DNA of 64,000 nucleotides. Source: Limnephilus marmoratus (taxonomy: Eukaryota; Arthropoda; Insecta; Trichoptera; Limnephilidae). The first letter of the stretch is position 1; every line of letters starts with the position of its first letter. Of the stretch, positions 32,038 to 43,060 are shown in pieces. A model generated the notes under the pieces. That model did no database searches. It was given only the letters and a program-made list of their open reading frames with translations, and was not told where the DNA came from. The translations under genes were made by a program, and so were the position numbers. The DNA lies in assembly GCA_917880885.1 (NCBI GenBank), contig OU862923.1, positions 28,163,770 through 28,227,769 of the forward strand, read 5' to 3'.

Positions 32038-33190
32038 AATATCAGAGTGTGCATTTGCTACGTGGTAGAAGTGAAACCTTTAGAAAACTAAACTTCGAGA
32101 GAACCAGACGAATGCAGAGTATCAGGAGTAGGATAATTGTAGGATTTATTTATTACTAGCTGACCCGACAAACGTTGTGCTGCCATATAAATTATTTCTA
32201 TTGAAAATTTTGGTTGGTAAATAAAAAATAACGATTGTATTGTAAGCGTGTGGGGATGGGATCTATGACAGAAAGAGGAATGGAGCGCTGTAGAAGATGA
32301 ACGCCGATTAAAAAAAAAAAAAAAAAAAACACCAAATAAAGAAGGAAAACGATATAAAGAAAATCAATATGAATGTCGAAGAGCTATTTTTTGTCAGTCC
32401 GTCTTTAGCCAACACAAATAAGCTCGATGGTTTGCCCACGCGAGAACATGATGCCGAATAAAATATCAAAATGCCACGACGCTTCTCTTGAATGTCTTGC
32501 GCATGCGTGGATGAAAGTTCAATGAGGCGGACGTAGCGCCATCTGTCATTCAATAACATAAATAATTTCGTTCTGTTTGAAATATGAAAGACGGTTAAAT
32601 TTGTTCGTAAAAAAATACTAAAATTGCAATTTAAAAATGTGAGGGTGGGGGTAGGAGGGTTAAAATTTGAGGTTATAGGTATTTTTTTATGCCGAATAAA
32701 AAAAAATACAAAAAAAATTTACTTCTTCGAACTTATATATATACAAAAAAAATTGTCTAAAAAGCAGATTTTTTTTCTGGATAGGGACACCCTAATCACT
32801 TAGCGGAATGAAATATACTTTAAAACCTATTCTCATACCCACCAAATGTACATACAAAATTTCATAAAAATCGGTCATGCCGTTTCGGAGGAGTGCGACC
32901 ACAAACACCGTGATACAAGATTTTTATATATAAGATGATATTGTTACCCAATTTAAAAAAAATATTTTACATTTTATTCTACGAAGCACCGCACGAAGAG
33001 GAGGCAGATAGGCTACGAAGCAACGCACAAAGAGGACACTCACTGATTAGTGTATCTCATTCTCCCGCAGGCTAAAACCTATAGATGTATATGTTTGTCT
33101 CTTTTTAAGCATCGCTCGTTTAAGTTTCATCGAGTTTGAAATCACAATGGTGCTAAAGAATTTTATACTTCAAAAAGTCTGTTATTCTTA
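32038..33190 (+). repeat. Dispersed repeat K, copy interrupted by Helitron H8
   Basis: The left part is 32038-32155 (GTGGTAGAAGTGAAACC). The right part is 32936-33190 (GAAGCACCGCAC, AACGCACAAAGAGGAC, TCTCATTCTCCCGCAGGC, ATGGTGCTAAAGAA). The right part contains a local duplication of the GAAGCA(C/A)CGCAC unit. Confidence 0.6.
32156..32935 (-). mobile_element. Non-autonomous Helitron-like element (H8)
   Basis: The minus-strand 5' end is TCTTATATATAAAAATCTTG at 32935 with A before it. The 3' end is GTCGGGTCAGCTAG at 32156 followed by T, so both target bases are intact. At 780 bp it includes an A19-20 run (32309-32328) and a GCGCCATCTGTCATTC block. It sits inside a K repeat. Confidence 0.8.
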
Positions 33191-34165
33191 ATGATCGAAT
33201 AATTAAGATGAAAGCCCAAATCATCAGCATACAACAGCCTCCGTTAGTCAAGTGAACTCGGCACCCATTCCCGAAAGAATCATTCGGAATCAAGAATCAT
33301 TGAGACCGCGACTGACCGGACTGACGCGTGACGGGTCCCGACTGACGGGTCCCGGACACGTATTGATGGACGCCATATATAATGTCTGCGCCGCGTTCAT
33401 TTTATCGGTAGGATATTATTTTGACAGATCGCCCCGGGGGCGGTAGCTGTGAAATCGCCACTAATAACACTTTCTTCCCATCATTAACGGAACACAATAG
33501 AAAGGTTACAGGGTTTAACGGATGCAGTAAAGGCATGAATAGATTTGTTCTTGATTGAAACATTTGTGTTTTGTCTATTAATAGTAGGTGCCTTTTTTAT
33601 ACGTGTACGTAGGAAATAGCAGGAGATAATAGGTACCTAGTACCTACCCCAAAGATTTCTCAGTACATAGATAAGACATTTCTAGATAATAATAACAAAA
33701 AATTTAATTTGTTTATCAATTGATTTTAAACAAATTTACATATTGTTTAGTTATCATCGATTCTATTGGCATTCAAAATTTCTCCTGAAATGCAGCTGGT
33801 TTTCAGCAGTGCCTTTAATATAATACAGAAAATATAAAATATAAATAATTAAATCAAGTCTCGAATATAATACCTACACAAAATATAATATAAATAATTA
33901 AATCATATAAATCAAAACTAAAATTATGTTTCAATGCTATGTTTCAATAACGACTAGACATTTCAAAAAATAAGTTTTTAAATTTTCTGTATTAATACAT
34001 TGGAAATTCATATTCATATATTCTGGTTTATAAATTAGTAATTTCTGTTACTTAGGAAATTCTAAAAATAATAGTACATTTATTAAAATTAAATAGTCAT
34101 GGGAAAATGCATTAGGAATTCATATATTGGTGTATAAATGTGTAAATTCTAATTATGCAATTGTA
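33191..34165. other. Intergenic, GC-rich patch at 33285-33450, then AT-rich
   Basis: The patch has a direct duplication of GACTGACGGGTCCCG-like sequence (33325-33355) and CGCCCCGGGGGCGG at about 33430. A 64-codon frame there is not recognised. A short direct repeat of AAATAATTAAATCA lies at 33843 and 33893. Confidence 0.4.
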
Positions 34166-34725
34166 AATGTTCTCTAAAATGGCCTGGAAAGAATCTCCTA
34201 CTTGTGATCTCACTAAAGAAACCACTCTTTCACTCTGAATGCAATTATTAATGTTCTCCAAAATGACATTGAAAAAAAATCACATCTTTACGATTCTTTC
34301 AAAGCCATAAAGAAACCATCCCTTCGTTCAGAATACAATTTTTAATGTTCTCAAAAGTTGTCTTGACAGAAGTAAATTCCTGTGATATCTTGAACGAAAC
34401 CATTCTTTTGTTAAGAATATTATGAACTAAATATACAATTTGGCTGTCCTGAAACGGGTATCCTTCCCAGTTGGACAGACAAAGTATCACTTTGTAATGT
34501 TTTGTAAAATATATGCATATATAAATAAATAAATGCATTTTGCACTAGCCTATATATATGTGAAACATATGCAGGTGTCACTACCGAACCAGGTCGATGG
34601 AACGACTCCGGATCCAATATAATAGGGGATGAAAAATTACATTTTGATACAGAAGATATAGCAGCGCCAAGACTTAGAGAAGCTTTATTACCTATCTCAC
34701 CCACGAACCTGGGTACCCCTGCTAG
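34166..34725 (+). mobile_element. Helitron-like 3' part (H9) with internal tandem repeats
   Basis: The 3' end is GGGTACCCCTGCTAG followed by T at 34725. The 5' TC end was not found. Three diverged units of about 85-95 bp start at 34166, 34247 and 34343, each with AATGTTCTC and a GAAACCA block. The tandem units are typical of Helitron interiors, but assigning them to this element is inference. Confidence 0.5.
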
Positions 34726-35329
34726 TCATCAAACATAGCTAACAACTTGGGGTTGAAATGGCTCAAGCAATGTTTAATACCTAAATCGGATTAGCTGGTA
34801 TTTCCTTACCCTACTCCTACCTCTTTATCAATGCCCTCGTCCTCCCTTTTTTCAAAATTTGGATTCCATTATTGCCGGAGGTAGATATATTATGATGTGT
34901 GGTTTAAGTGCGGATGTGGATGTCCAAGGACCTTGTATGTGTTTTGAAATATAGGTGTGTGAAAGACCACTTTGCAAGTAGAAAGAATGCATTTAAAGGA
35001 AAGGAAGGAAGGGACTTACTGCGGTAACTTGTGACACTCTGCTATCTTGGCTGGTTTATTATATACTTGCGGTATGCGGATTCAGTTTGAGGTTGCGGGG
35101 AGCGGAAAATTATATGCTTACGCGGCGAGTTTCCATTGACGACACTGATTTGTTATGGTAACGAAATAACAGGTTCATAGGGATGGGATAGGATGGGGAA
35201 ACGGAACATGATAGGGATGGATAGGAAAGGAATATGTGAAAATCAAGCTACAAGTACAGAGTCTATCATATATGGAAATGTATGTACGTAAGTGTAGCTG
35301 TGTATGGTGTAAACACCTAACCATATTAT
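34726..35329. other. Intergenic stretch, nothing certain
   Basis: Bases 34735-34900 weakly resemble the 5' part of SINE-B (TGGCTCAAGCAATG), too weakly to call. Confidence 0.4.
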
Positions 35330-35520
35330 ATAGGTTTTTTTTAAAGAGAGGACGGGTTGTTTCACAGAATTTGAACAATTCATCAAATTTCGAAGTTAAA
35401 ATTCAAGTTTTGTAAAAGTTGTATTCAAGTTGTTTTTATTTTATCACATTGTCTCACAATAATTGAAAATTAACAGAATTTTAAAAGGACTTGAATTTTA
35501 ACCTATTTGAAAATCTTCTA
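35330..35520 (+). repeat. Dispersed repeat L, copy 1
   Basis: It contains TTGTTTCACAGAATTTGAAC, CAATTCATCAAATTTC and TTCAAGTTTTGTAAAAG. The same blocks occur as inverted arms around the Penelope-type tail pair at 46920-47425. Confidence 0.5.
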
Positions 35521-35559
35521 AACACCATACCATCATGGTAAAAGGAAATTGTTACTCGT

Positions 35560-35670
35560 GTCATGATGGAGAACTTAGCCAGCCGAGGAATTGGACTCAC
35601 GACTGAAGCTACACCTGTGTGAGAACCATACGCGATATCAACTCATTCACTGACCGGTCATACATTTAAT
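35560..35670 (-). repeat. tRNA-like SINE relic, second copy
   Basis: The minus strand reads GACCGGTCAGTGAATGAG, GGTTCTCACACAGGTG, GTCGTGAGTCCAATTCC and GGCTGGCTAAGTTCTCC, in the same order as 18045-18165. Confidence 0.4.
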
Positions 35671-35704
35671 AATATCCTGCTCTAACTTTACGAACGCACT
35701 TATT

Positions 35705-36364
35705 TTGAAGGCGATCCAATAGTCCAGGAAAAAATCTAAATCGGAATTCACGCCCTTTTATGGGAGGAGTTTAAAAATACTTGAGAAAAAGCTTTTGGAA
35801 AGGTTGGAAAAGTTATTTGAGATTTTTTTTACAGGTTGGTTTCGTAAAGTCCTTTAAAAAACATGAACTCACTTTTTACGCATTGTTTATTGTAATAAAA
35901 CAGAATTTTAAAATTAATTTCACGGAACAATTTATGTAGCCCTTCGGTGGACGGCATAGAGTTCACTTTGAAAATCCAAATTCGTCTACTGCCGGCCGTA
36001 TTGTAAAATAACAACGCGAAAATGCATATTTAATTTTATTTTGTGAACTTCGGGCGTAAATATAATATTTTTTTGTGATTATTATAAAAAGAACTGAATT
36101 TGCCACATTATACAATAAAACCACATCCGAAAAGCGGTTTATAAATATAAGAGTTTGAACTTGAAAGTGTTTTTTGTATCCCTCATACTTTATTTTTTTC
36201 TAGGCTTATTAAAAGACTAGATCGATATTTTTAAGGGCCAATGTATGCTCTAAACGCAGTATTTAATTGAAGCATCTATAATACTTCTAAGCAATCAAAT
36301 TTTGAAAAACAAAAACATATGATTTTCTATGATTTTGCATTATTTTAGTATGGCTTCATCTTAA
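35705..36364 (-). mobile_element. Family T element, copy T5
   Basis: The minus strand starts TTAAGATGAAGCCATAC at 36364 and ends TATTGGATCGCCTTC near 35705, where the TTAA has decayed to TTCA. The interior follows T1, with a shortened middle around 35930-35960. Confidence 0.65.
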
Positions 36365-36944
36365 AATAGGACTTAGAATAACTTTTTACTTTATACCACT
36401 GCAATTTTTTTGTTTTCCGAAGCAATGGATTTTCTTACTCGATCAATCCAACGAAACGTTAATTCGCTCTTTCGTCATTTTAAAACACGATACACTCAAT
36501 CAACTGGAACACATGGAAAATGAAAAAAAATGATAAATATTGTGTTGTTCCTACTCATTTGGTTGACGGGTCTGATAGTCTGGATTGCTTATTAGACTTA
36601 TTACCGATGCACGGTTTTGACACAGAAGCAATTAATGATCTAAATGTTCCAAAATCTGCACAAAAAACTGGGTGAATGATGCTCTTCTATGACTGGGTTG
36701 AAGCGTCAATTAAGTACGTTTGGTTCATTTAGTTACACGTATTATTTTATGTTCTGGCAGATATGATGGCCTGTTTTAACAATTTTTTTATCATATAAAG
36801 CTACCTGTGTCATGGAGGTGTTAAAAACAATGTTGATATTGTTATTGAAACATATTGAAAAAAATATAAGAAAAGTTTTTTAGACCTTTTGTTTATCTAC
36901 ATGTTGTTGACAATGATAATAATTGGAGAAAAATTATATTTTTA
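36365..36944. other. AT-rich stretch, possibly upstream Penelope relic
   Basis: A short open stretch at 36534-36675 (reading HLVDGSDSLDCLLDLLPMHG) is not recognised. The position just upstream of the GIY-YIG relic makes Penelope origin possible but unproven. Confidence 0.35.
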
Positions 36945-37139
36945 AATAATAACACTTCAAATTTAATAATTAAGAACATGCCAGATAATATCCAACCAGC
37001 TTTTTATACAAATAACAAATTAAAAAATTATATAGTAAATGATAAGGATAAATGTGATTTATTGAACAATTCTGGGGTTTATAAATTAATTATTATTCAG
37101 AATTTGCCAAACATATTTTGGAAACGAGCATTCTTTTGA
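36945..37139 (+). pseudogene. AT-rich Penelope-like relic (pre-GIY-YIG linker)
   Basis: The 64-codon frame reads NMPDNIQPAFYTNNKLKNYI, then KDKCDLLNNSGVYKLI. The YTNNKLK and KDK..LL..SGVYKL blocks match the linker and first GIY strand (here GVY) of Penelope-like endonucleases. The frame stops before the YIG strand. A tail-like CTGATGAAGATAACATTG at 37859 with TTATTGAAACACATTG follows 700 bp downstream, and a related TTATTGAAACATATTG lies upstream at 36842. Together they may mark one decayed element of a family different from 2086-2640. Confidence 0.65.
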
Positions 37140-37461
37140 TATTAACGTAGGTCTTAAATTTTTACTAACACTACGGGCATAAGCCCGTAGTGTTAGTTGT
37201 TAGTGTTTTTAAATTATCTAATTGTATATAATATATATTTCAATATCTTTGGGCATACAATTAGATAATTTAGACATTTTAGAAATTAAAAATAGCGTTA
37301 ATAGTAAATTAAATATTATAAATAACTTATCCATTTTTTTAAAGTAGCCGTCTTTTAAATTTATTTTCTTATTAATACTTACGATAATTATAATTATTTA
37401 TTTTGTTTTTTTTTTATTATTTTTAATTTTATCTTTATGAGTAAAACCTCAAATTGTAATA
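37140..37461. other. AT-rich, with a short hairpin at 37170-37200
   Basis: AACACTACGGGC and GCCCGTAGTGTT form a 12-bp stem around 37171-37197. Otherwise nothing is recognised. Confidence 0.5.
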
Positions 37462-37631
37462 TTTAAATAAATGAAGACAATATAAGCGAAACTCAATCGA
37501 AAATCTGGAAACAGAAAAATCAGAAAAACATATTGACACCTCGTGTCCCAGAGGTGTCAATATGTTTTTCTGATTTTTTTGTTTCCAGATTTTTGATTGA
37601 GCTTCGCTTATATTGTCTTCATTTATTTAAA
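37462..37631. mobile_element. 170-bp foldback palindrome (GAAGACAATAT family)
   Basis: The arms of about 80 bp include AATGAAGACAATATAAGCG, CTCAATCGAAAATCTGG and ATATTGACACCTC, mirrored around CGTGTCCCAGA. Single or decayed arms recur at 60740-61035 and 63705-63820. The element lies inside the presumed Penelope relic 36945-37900. Confidence 0.65.
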
Positions 37632-37903
37632 TTTATTTTGTTATTTAGACTACCTGTTTTTATTGTTTGTTTTAAAAGTTTTTTTATTATCTAAATGCAA
37701 TTATATATATCCTTAAATAATTTTTACATTTAATTTTATATAACTATTTTTATGAGATTTTTTAAGCAATTAATCACCTCTCCTTTTTAATATTTTGTCT
37801 TTGTTCTAATTTTGTCAATACTTGTTTGTCTTTTATTTTTTTAAATTAACATTTTGTTCTGATGAAGATAACATTGTTATTGAAACACATTGATATTGTT
37901 AAT
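37632..37903. other. AT-rich stretch ending in a Penelope-type tail motif
   Basis: CTGATGAAGATAACATTG followed by TTATTGAAACAC lies at 37859-37888. The rest is AT-rich and unrecognised. Confidence 0.4.
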
Positions 37904-38290
37904 TATACAACGTGTCCGGAAACTCGTAGTACAAGCAGGAAACTGGTGAATCTACATCACGTAGAGAACCCAAAAAACTTATTTTTTTCGATCTGAGCAT
38001 TTCGATTTGAATATTATTTTTTTTGTATTTTTCCATTTTTTCGGCAACCAAAGGGTTAAAAAAAAATTTGAGCCCGGTTTACCCTTCGAAGCATTTTATA
38101 AGGCAATACACAGCTAAAATCGATCCCCTAGTGAATTTTTTTTTTCAAATTTAACCAAAAAAATTCCAACTTCAGACCCGATTTACTCGAAAACGAAAGC
38201 TCAAATAAAAAAAGTTATATCACAAATCGACTCCGAATGTGATGTAGATTTACCAGTTTCCCGCTTGTACCACGAGTTTCCGGACACAGT
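37904..38290. mobile_element. MITE family N with about 50-bp TIRs
   Basis: The left end GTGTCCGGAAACTCGTAG (37912) continues through ACAAGCAGGAAACTGG and ATCTACATCAC. It is mirrored at 38235-38287 with only a few mismatches. The interior is A/T-rich with TTTTTTT runs. Adjacent TATACA on both sides suggests a TA-type target, not proven. It is inserted just after a Penelope-type tail motif. Confidence 0.65.
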
Positions 38291-38911
38291 GTATAGTGGT
38301 GTAAACGAAGTTATTTATTTTTCGTTATAGTATATTTTTCCCCGCATTTCTTGAAATGCAACTGACCTGATTTTAATAAGTGGAGGATGAGTGTAAAAGA
38401 CACACACAGGCGCATGAATAGTCATTTTATTCCTTCTAGCATTGAAGCTCGTGGTTTCACAATAGGGCACACCTGGTTTAAGTTAATACTCGGGTTATTT
38501 TATAATCTATTAAAAAAAACATATTCTTGGAAAGTACATTCAAAACCAAAATCACTCACAAAATACATACCTACAATGTCATATTCCAATATTTTTTGGT
38601 GGTTCGTTATGCTACCTGTTTGTGACTTTTCAACGGGGAGGAGTAAGGTGGGCTAATTAGGACGCCTAGACTTCGCCGGTAGCATTTCAAAAAGCTCGGT
38701 TACATTAAACATTACATTCTAGTTATGAGTGTGTTGTGACCTGCGGTACGTGGCTTACGGCATGTGCTTAAATTGTCTACGTGATAATACAGTAATGAGC
38801 TTACGTTAGAATAGTTGAGATATTATTCTATGTTAATTTAAATTTTTGACAGATAATGTACCTATCACGGAGTTGAGACCTGGCTTGTAATTTTCTAGGA
38901 AAAGAGTTGTA
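38291..38911. other. Intergenic stretch, nothing recognised
   Basis: An 89-codon frame at 38387-38656 is not recognised and has no context. Confidence 0.45.
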
Positions 38912-39900
38912 TTAAGATGAAGCCATGCGAAATAATGCAAAATCATACAAAATCATGTATTTTTGTTTTGAAAATTTTATCGCTTAGAAGTATTATGGAT
39001 AGGTACTTCAATTCATAGAACATATGTTGGCCTTTAAAAATATCAGTCATTTTAATAAGCCTAGAAAAAAATAAAGTATAAGGTCTATAAAAAACACTTC
39101 CAAGTGGAAACTCGGCTACTTATAAACCTCTTTTCGGATATGGTTTTATTGTTTAATGTGGAAAATTTTGTTTCTTTTATAATAATCGCAAACAAAATTG
39201 ATAATTACGTCCGAACTTCACAAATAAATAAAAAATGCTTTTTCTTACATTCATCGGCCGCATGAACATCAATCCATACGGCCGACGAATGTAAGAAACA
39301 TTAACTCCTTTTTTACGCGTTGTTTACTGTAATAACAACGAAATTTAAAATTGATTTCACGGAACCAAGCGACGCGGAACCACACGTCTGTTCTCCGCTC
39401 CGGCCAGGGCGTAACTGATTCGAAATGGGTGTGCCAAGTGCATGGTACTTGTGCCCATGGCATAAGGGTCACTTTAACAATCTAAATTCGTAAAGTGCGG
39501 GCCGTATTGGTTGATATATCAAAAATAACGAGAAAATGCATATTTTATTTTATTTTGTGAAGTTCGGGCGTAAATATATTTTTTTTTGCGATTAATATAA
39601 AAAAAACTGAATTTACCACATTAAACAATAAAACCATATCCGAAAAGGGGTTTATAAGTAGGAGAGTTTGCACTTAAAAATGATTTTTTATAGACCTAAT
39701 TCTTAATTTTTTTCTAGGCTTAAAGAAATTAAAAGACTTAATTAAATTACCCAAATTTTTAAAGGCCAATGTATGTTCTACACGCAGTATTTAATTGAAG
39801 CATCTATAATACTTCTAAGGGGTCAAATTTTCAAAACAAAAACATATGATTTTATATGATTTTATATGATTTTGCATTAGTCAGTAAGGCTTCATCTTAA
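38912..39900. mobile_element. Family T inverted dimer (T6), TTAA-bounded
   Basis: The left half (38912-39285) is a plus-strand T element from its TTAAGATGAAGCC start. The right half (39283-39900) is a minus-strand T element ending at its own start (GGCTTCATCTTAA). Both 3' halves meet at a central palindrome, CTTACATTCATCGGCCG against CGGCCGACGAATGTAAG. The composite therefore has long inverted arms and TTAA at both outer ends. Confidence 0.6.
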
Positions 39901-39989
39901 ACTGACAGTGAATGAATAGTTAAGTGCCTACCTAATTGCGTTTAAAGTAATTTAACAAAATTTAAGACAATATTAGTGACCCCTAAAGC

Positions 39990-40100
39990 AAAATGTAATC
40001 CAGAAAAATCAGAAAAAGATTCGGTCACATCTAGAAGTTCACAATCCCTAGGTGCAACCGAATATTTTTCTGATTTTTTAGCATTTTAATTTGGGTTTTA
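39990..40100. repeat. Foldback palindrome, decayed
   Basis: GAAAAATCAGAAAAAGATTC is mirrored by ATATTTTTCTGATTTTTTAG, and GGTCACATCTAG by CTAGGTGCAACC, around about 40042. It resembles the 37462 family only in the AAATCAGAAAAA block. Confidence 0.45.
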
Positions 40101-40818
40101 ACTTAATTTGCTTTAGTTTTAAAAATAAACCTTGACTCCACGATCGACCCGCATTAAGAAATATTATAAAAACCAACATTATCACAGGATTTTTTCTTCT
40201 TCTGGTGCCCATTCCTATCGCAGGTTAGCTAACATCAGGGTATTCTTTACCCTGCAGACTGCAGTCCGGAGCAACTCGGCAATTAAATAACTAATTATAT
40301 TTTTATTGCCTGCCTTTTTGAGACAAGCAACCCTTTGGGCCAGAAGGGTGACATTTCATACGTAATAGTTGTTATTCCTTTTTTCTTACCCGCATATAAA
40401 AAAGGCGCTTCGGTTTTAATCCCAGCGGCCACATGGCGTGCCGTGTACTGGACGTGCCGCTGTAAGCTAATTGCGAACAAATTGCCATGAAAAAACGCCC
40501 CAACCCTGTTTTTTCACTAAAATGCACCCCCACAATATATATCCCCCTTTATTTTATCTCCCACCAAACTATCCTAGCGTCGTTCTTGATTTGCATATTA
40601 TCTAGTTTTTTTTTTATGCATAAAATTATTCAAATAAATGTTAATTCCTGCGCGGGATTAAATATTAAGCAGCAATAGAAGTACTTAAAAACGAATTTTA
40701 TAAGATTAAAGTATAGCAGTTAAAATATTAAGATTATTCAGAAAATAAACTATGCCAACAGTTTTCAAGACAGCTCAAAAAACAATAGATGCTATAATTT
40801 TTTCGTTGAAACTAATAA
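40101..40818. other. Intergenic stretch, nothing recognised
   Basis: No feature was supported. It ends at the (TTTA)n run that closes the LINE copy at 40819. Confidence 0.45.
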
Positions 40819-41477
40819 TTTATTTATTTATTACACGCCCCAGTGGGCTATTCTTATAAAATTTTACAAACCATTTGTATCGAAGTAAATAAGTATATTT
40901 AAACAATAAAGAAAAATATAAAGATAATGACAAAAAAGGTTGCTACGAAACACAAAGCAAAATACACAGATAAAGATGTAAACAGAAACTTAGAATCCTC
41001 ACGCATATAATTGAATTTAAAAGATTAGTTGCATAGAAGTTATTTGGTAAGTACCTGGTCTATTTGTGTCTTAAAGTGATAGAATTTACATTATTTATTT
41101 TGATTAGTTTTAAGATGAAATATATCGCCCGGATCAGAATATTTATTCGGAGAATCGGAGAATTTTGATAAGCTAGTGTCCTGGTGTTATTGAAGTAAAG
41201 GGGTAATAAATGTCGGCATGATTTTTTTGGGAACATGGATATTGATAAATTGAAGTAATTCAGAACAGTCAATTTTGTAATGCAGTATTTTATGTAATAG
41301 TAATAAAGTTTCGATAGTGACATTTTATCCAGGAGGTAATTGTAATCAATGTATTGTATAGGAATATGTAATTTATAGTTTATAAACCTTAGAAACTTAC
41401 GTTGAATCTTTTCAATGTTGTCTGAATGAATATTGTAAAAGGGAGACCATAACGTAGAGTTATACTCAAGTATAATA
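40819..41477 (-). pseudogene. AT-rich LINE ORF2 C-terminal fragment, copy A
   Basis: The minus-strand reading starts LEYNSTLWSPFYNIHSDNIE, then KIQRKFLRFINYKLHIPI and IDYNYLLDKMSLSKL. These are the conserved post-catalytic RT motif (LEY.S..W.P) and following helices of insect LINEs. An in-frame part (41060-41323) continues CRHLLPLYFNNTRTLAYQNS. The 3' end is a (TAAA)n tail at 40819-40834. The catalytic core is missing (5' truncated), and stops and shifts are present. The copy at 55445-56197 is close enough to align base by base. Confidence 0.8.
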
Positions 41478-41540
41478 ATAAGTACATTTGACGAAAATTT
41501 GAAATAGAAAATCAGTAAAAAATACGTTCACACCAAAGAA

Positions 41541-41590
41541 ATGACTCTGGAAATGGCTCTGCTCTAATCACTGAGCTAAATCGACCCTGT
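41541..41590 (-). repeat. tRNA-like box A fragment
   Basis: The minus strand has TTAGCTCAGTGATTAGAGCA, a near-consensus tRNA D arm. The downstream T arm is only vaguely preserved (GGTGTGAACG). Probably a SINE head. Confidence 0.4.
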
Positions 41591-41802
41591 CCCCTTCGGT
41601 AATATTTAACCTTATCACTTCGTCTAAGAACTGCAAATATTATCTCCATTTTTTTAACTCACATTTTTATTGGCTATCTTTACGTATGATTACAAGATTC
41701 TACGCTAGATGCGACAGTATCTTTTTTTGATTTTCTGTTTCTAATTTTGGTTCGCGTCAATTCATTATATTATTCCAAAATATAAAATAATCACTTTGAG
41801 TT

Positions 41803-41990
41803 GGCACTGGAGGTTTCCAACCGCATACCCACCCCGGTATAAGTAACTTATGGTTACTCCTTCAGGGCTCTCACAAGGAAGCTAATTTTTTTTTTATTTG
41901 AACGTCTCTACATTTAATTTGAACAAAGCTAGACCCCCAATGTCCCCGCATACGGTGTTAACGAGCAGTATGCAAGTGCTTTATATGTAC
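41803..41990 (+). repeat. Dispersed repeat R, copy 2
   Basis: It matches 15085-15265 in order: GGTATAAGTAACTTATGG, TTACTCCTTCAGG, CTAGACCCCCAATGTCC and GCAGTATGCAAG. Confidence 0.55.
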
Positions 41991-42126
41991 AGGTTAGTAA
42001 CTAATAAATATAAATATATACATTACCTCTTTCATTGGGGAAAATCAGAGGGGAAAATAAAATAATTACATGTAGGCGATATGCCTACTCAAACTGTTTA
42101 ATGTACATAAATAATAACTCAATTTT

Positions 42127-42620
42127 AACGTTGTTGCTGGTAGGGAGCGAGTGTGTCACAGGTACGCCCGGCAGTCCTGTTGAGAGGTGCATGTTTTCAG
42201 GAAAGCCAAGCGCGAGGGTCGGTTTCCGCGCCCCTTAGCCAACTTCTCGGTGATGCATCGACGACACTGCTAACGGATGCGGGTGGCAGAAAGCCCAAAG
42301 ACTCTAAGAAGGATCAGCGCCGGGTTGTCGGAGGCAGGGCGGAGGGTCCCCTTACTCGCGCGAGACATCCTTACGACCCACACCTAGGGGAGGCGCGGGC
42401 CATCCATGAGACATCGCTCCGGGTCGTCCTCACTCCGGTGTCCACATGCAGGGACGGGGTCACAAGCCACCCCCAATGGAGGGGATAAGGACGAGACACA
42501 TTATATGGTTCAGTTCTCGTCTCTGTGACATTGCTATAAAGAAGTGTTCCGCTGCCATGTTACAGGGTATCCAACACCTTGCAGTTACACAACGATTAGA
42601 AAAGAAAAACGATAAAAAAA
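42127..42620 (+). other. GC- and CpG-rich block of unknown origin with A-rich end
   Basis: This block of about 470 bp is far GC-richer than its surroundings and ends in an A-rich stretch (42597-42640), as a retroposed fragment would. A 111-codon frame (42153-42488) contains nothing I recognise and has no matching copy in this window. It may be a LINE or retrogene fragment. Confidence 0.35.
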
Positions 42621-43060
42621 ACAAAAATAATAACTAATAAACCTAAAGAATAACGAAGATAATTTGGGTGCATTCCATACATGAAACCGGTTTTTCAAAT
42701 TTTGATAAGCCAGGTGGGACCAATAACACGTGTTTACTGCCTCACGAACCCGGAAGCGTTGGAAATGCTCCTCGTCCCATTATAGGAAGTAACAAATAAT
42801 AACTAATAAACCTAAAGAATAACGAAGGAAATTTGGGTGCATTCCATACATGAAACCGGTTTTTCAAATTTTGATAAGCCAGGTGGGACCAATAACATGT
42901 GTCTACTGCCTCACGATAACCGGAAGCATTGGGAATGCTCCTCTTCCCATTATAGGAAGTAACAACAAACATATTTAATAATAATAAGAAAAAAGTGGTT
43001 GCATACCACACCTGAAATTGGCTTTGGATTTTTGGGGAGATAAGTGAAGGATCCGAGGTA
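42621..43060 (+). repeat. 169-bp tandem duplication plus a diverged third unit
   Basis: Unit 1 starts near 42621 and unit 2 near 42790, nearly identical (TAACTAATAAACCTAAAGAA, GGGTGCATTCCATACATG, AAGCCAGGTGGGACC). From about 42990 a third, diverged unit has GGTTGCATACCACACCTG and GGCTTTGGATTTTTGG. It lies just upstream of the zinc-finger-like relic and may be part of the same decayed locus. Confidence 0.65.

Noticed and set aside
38912..39900. CRISPR-like or attachment-site palindromes
   Set aside because: Inverted copies of one transposable element; no regular direct repeats with unique spacers exist in the window.
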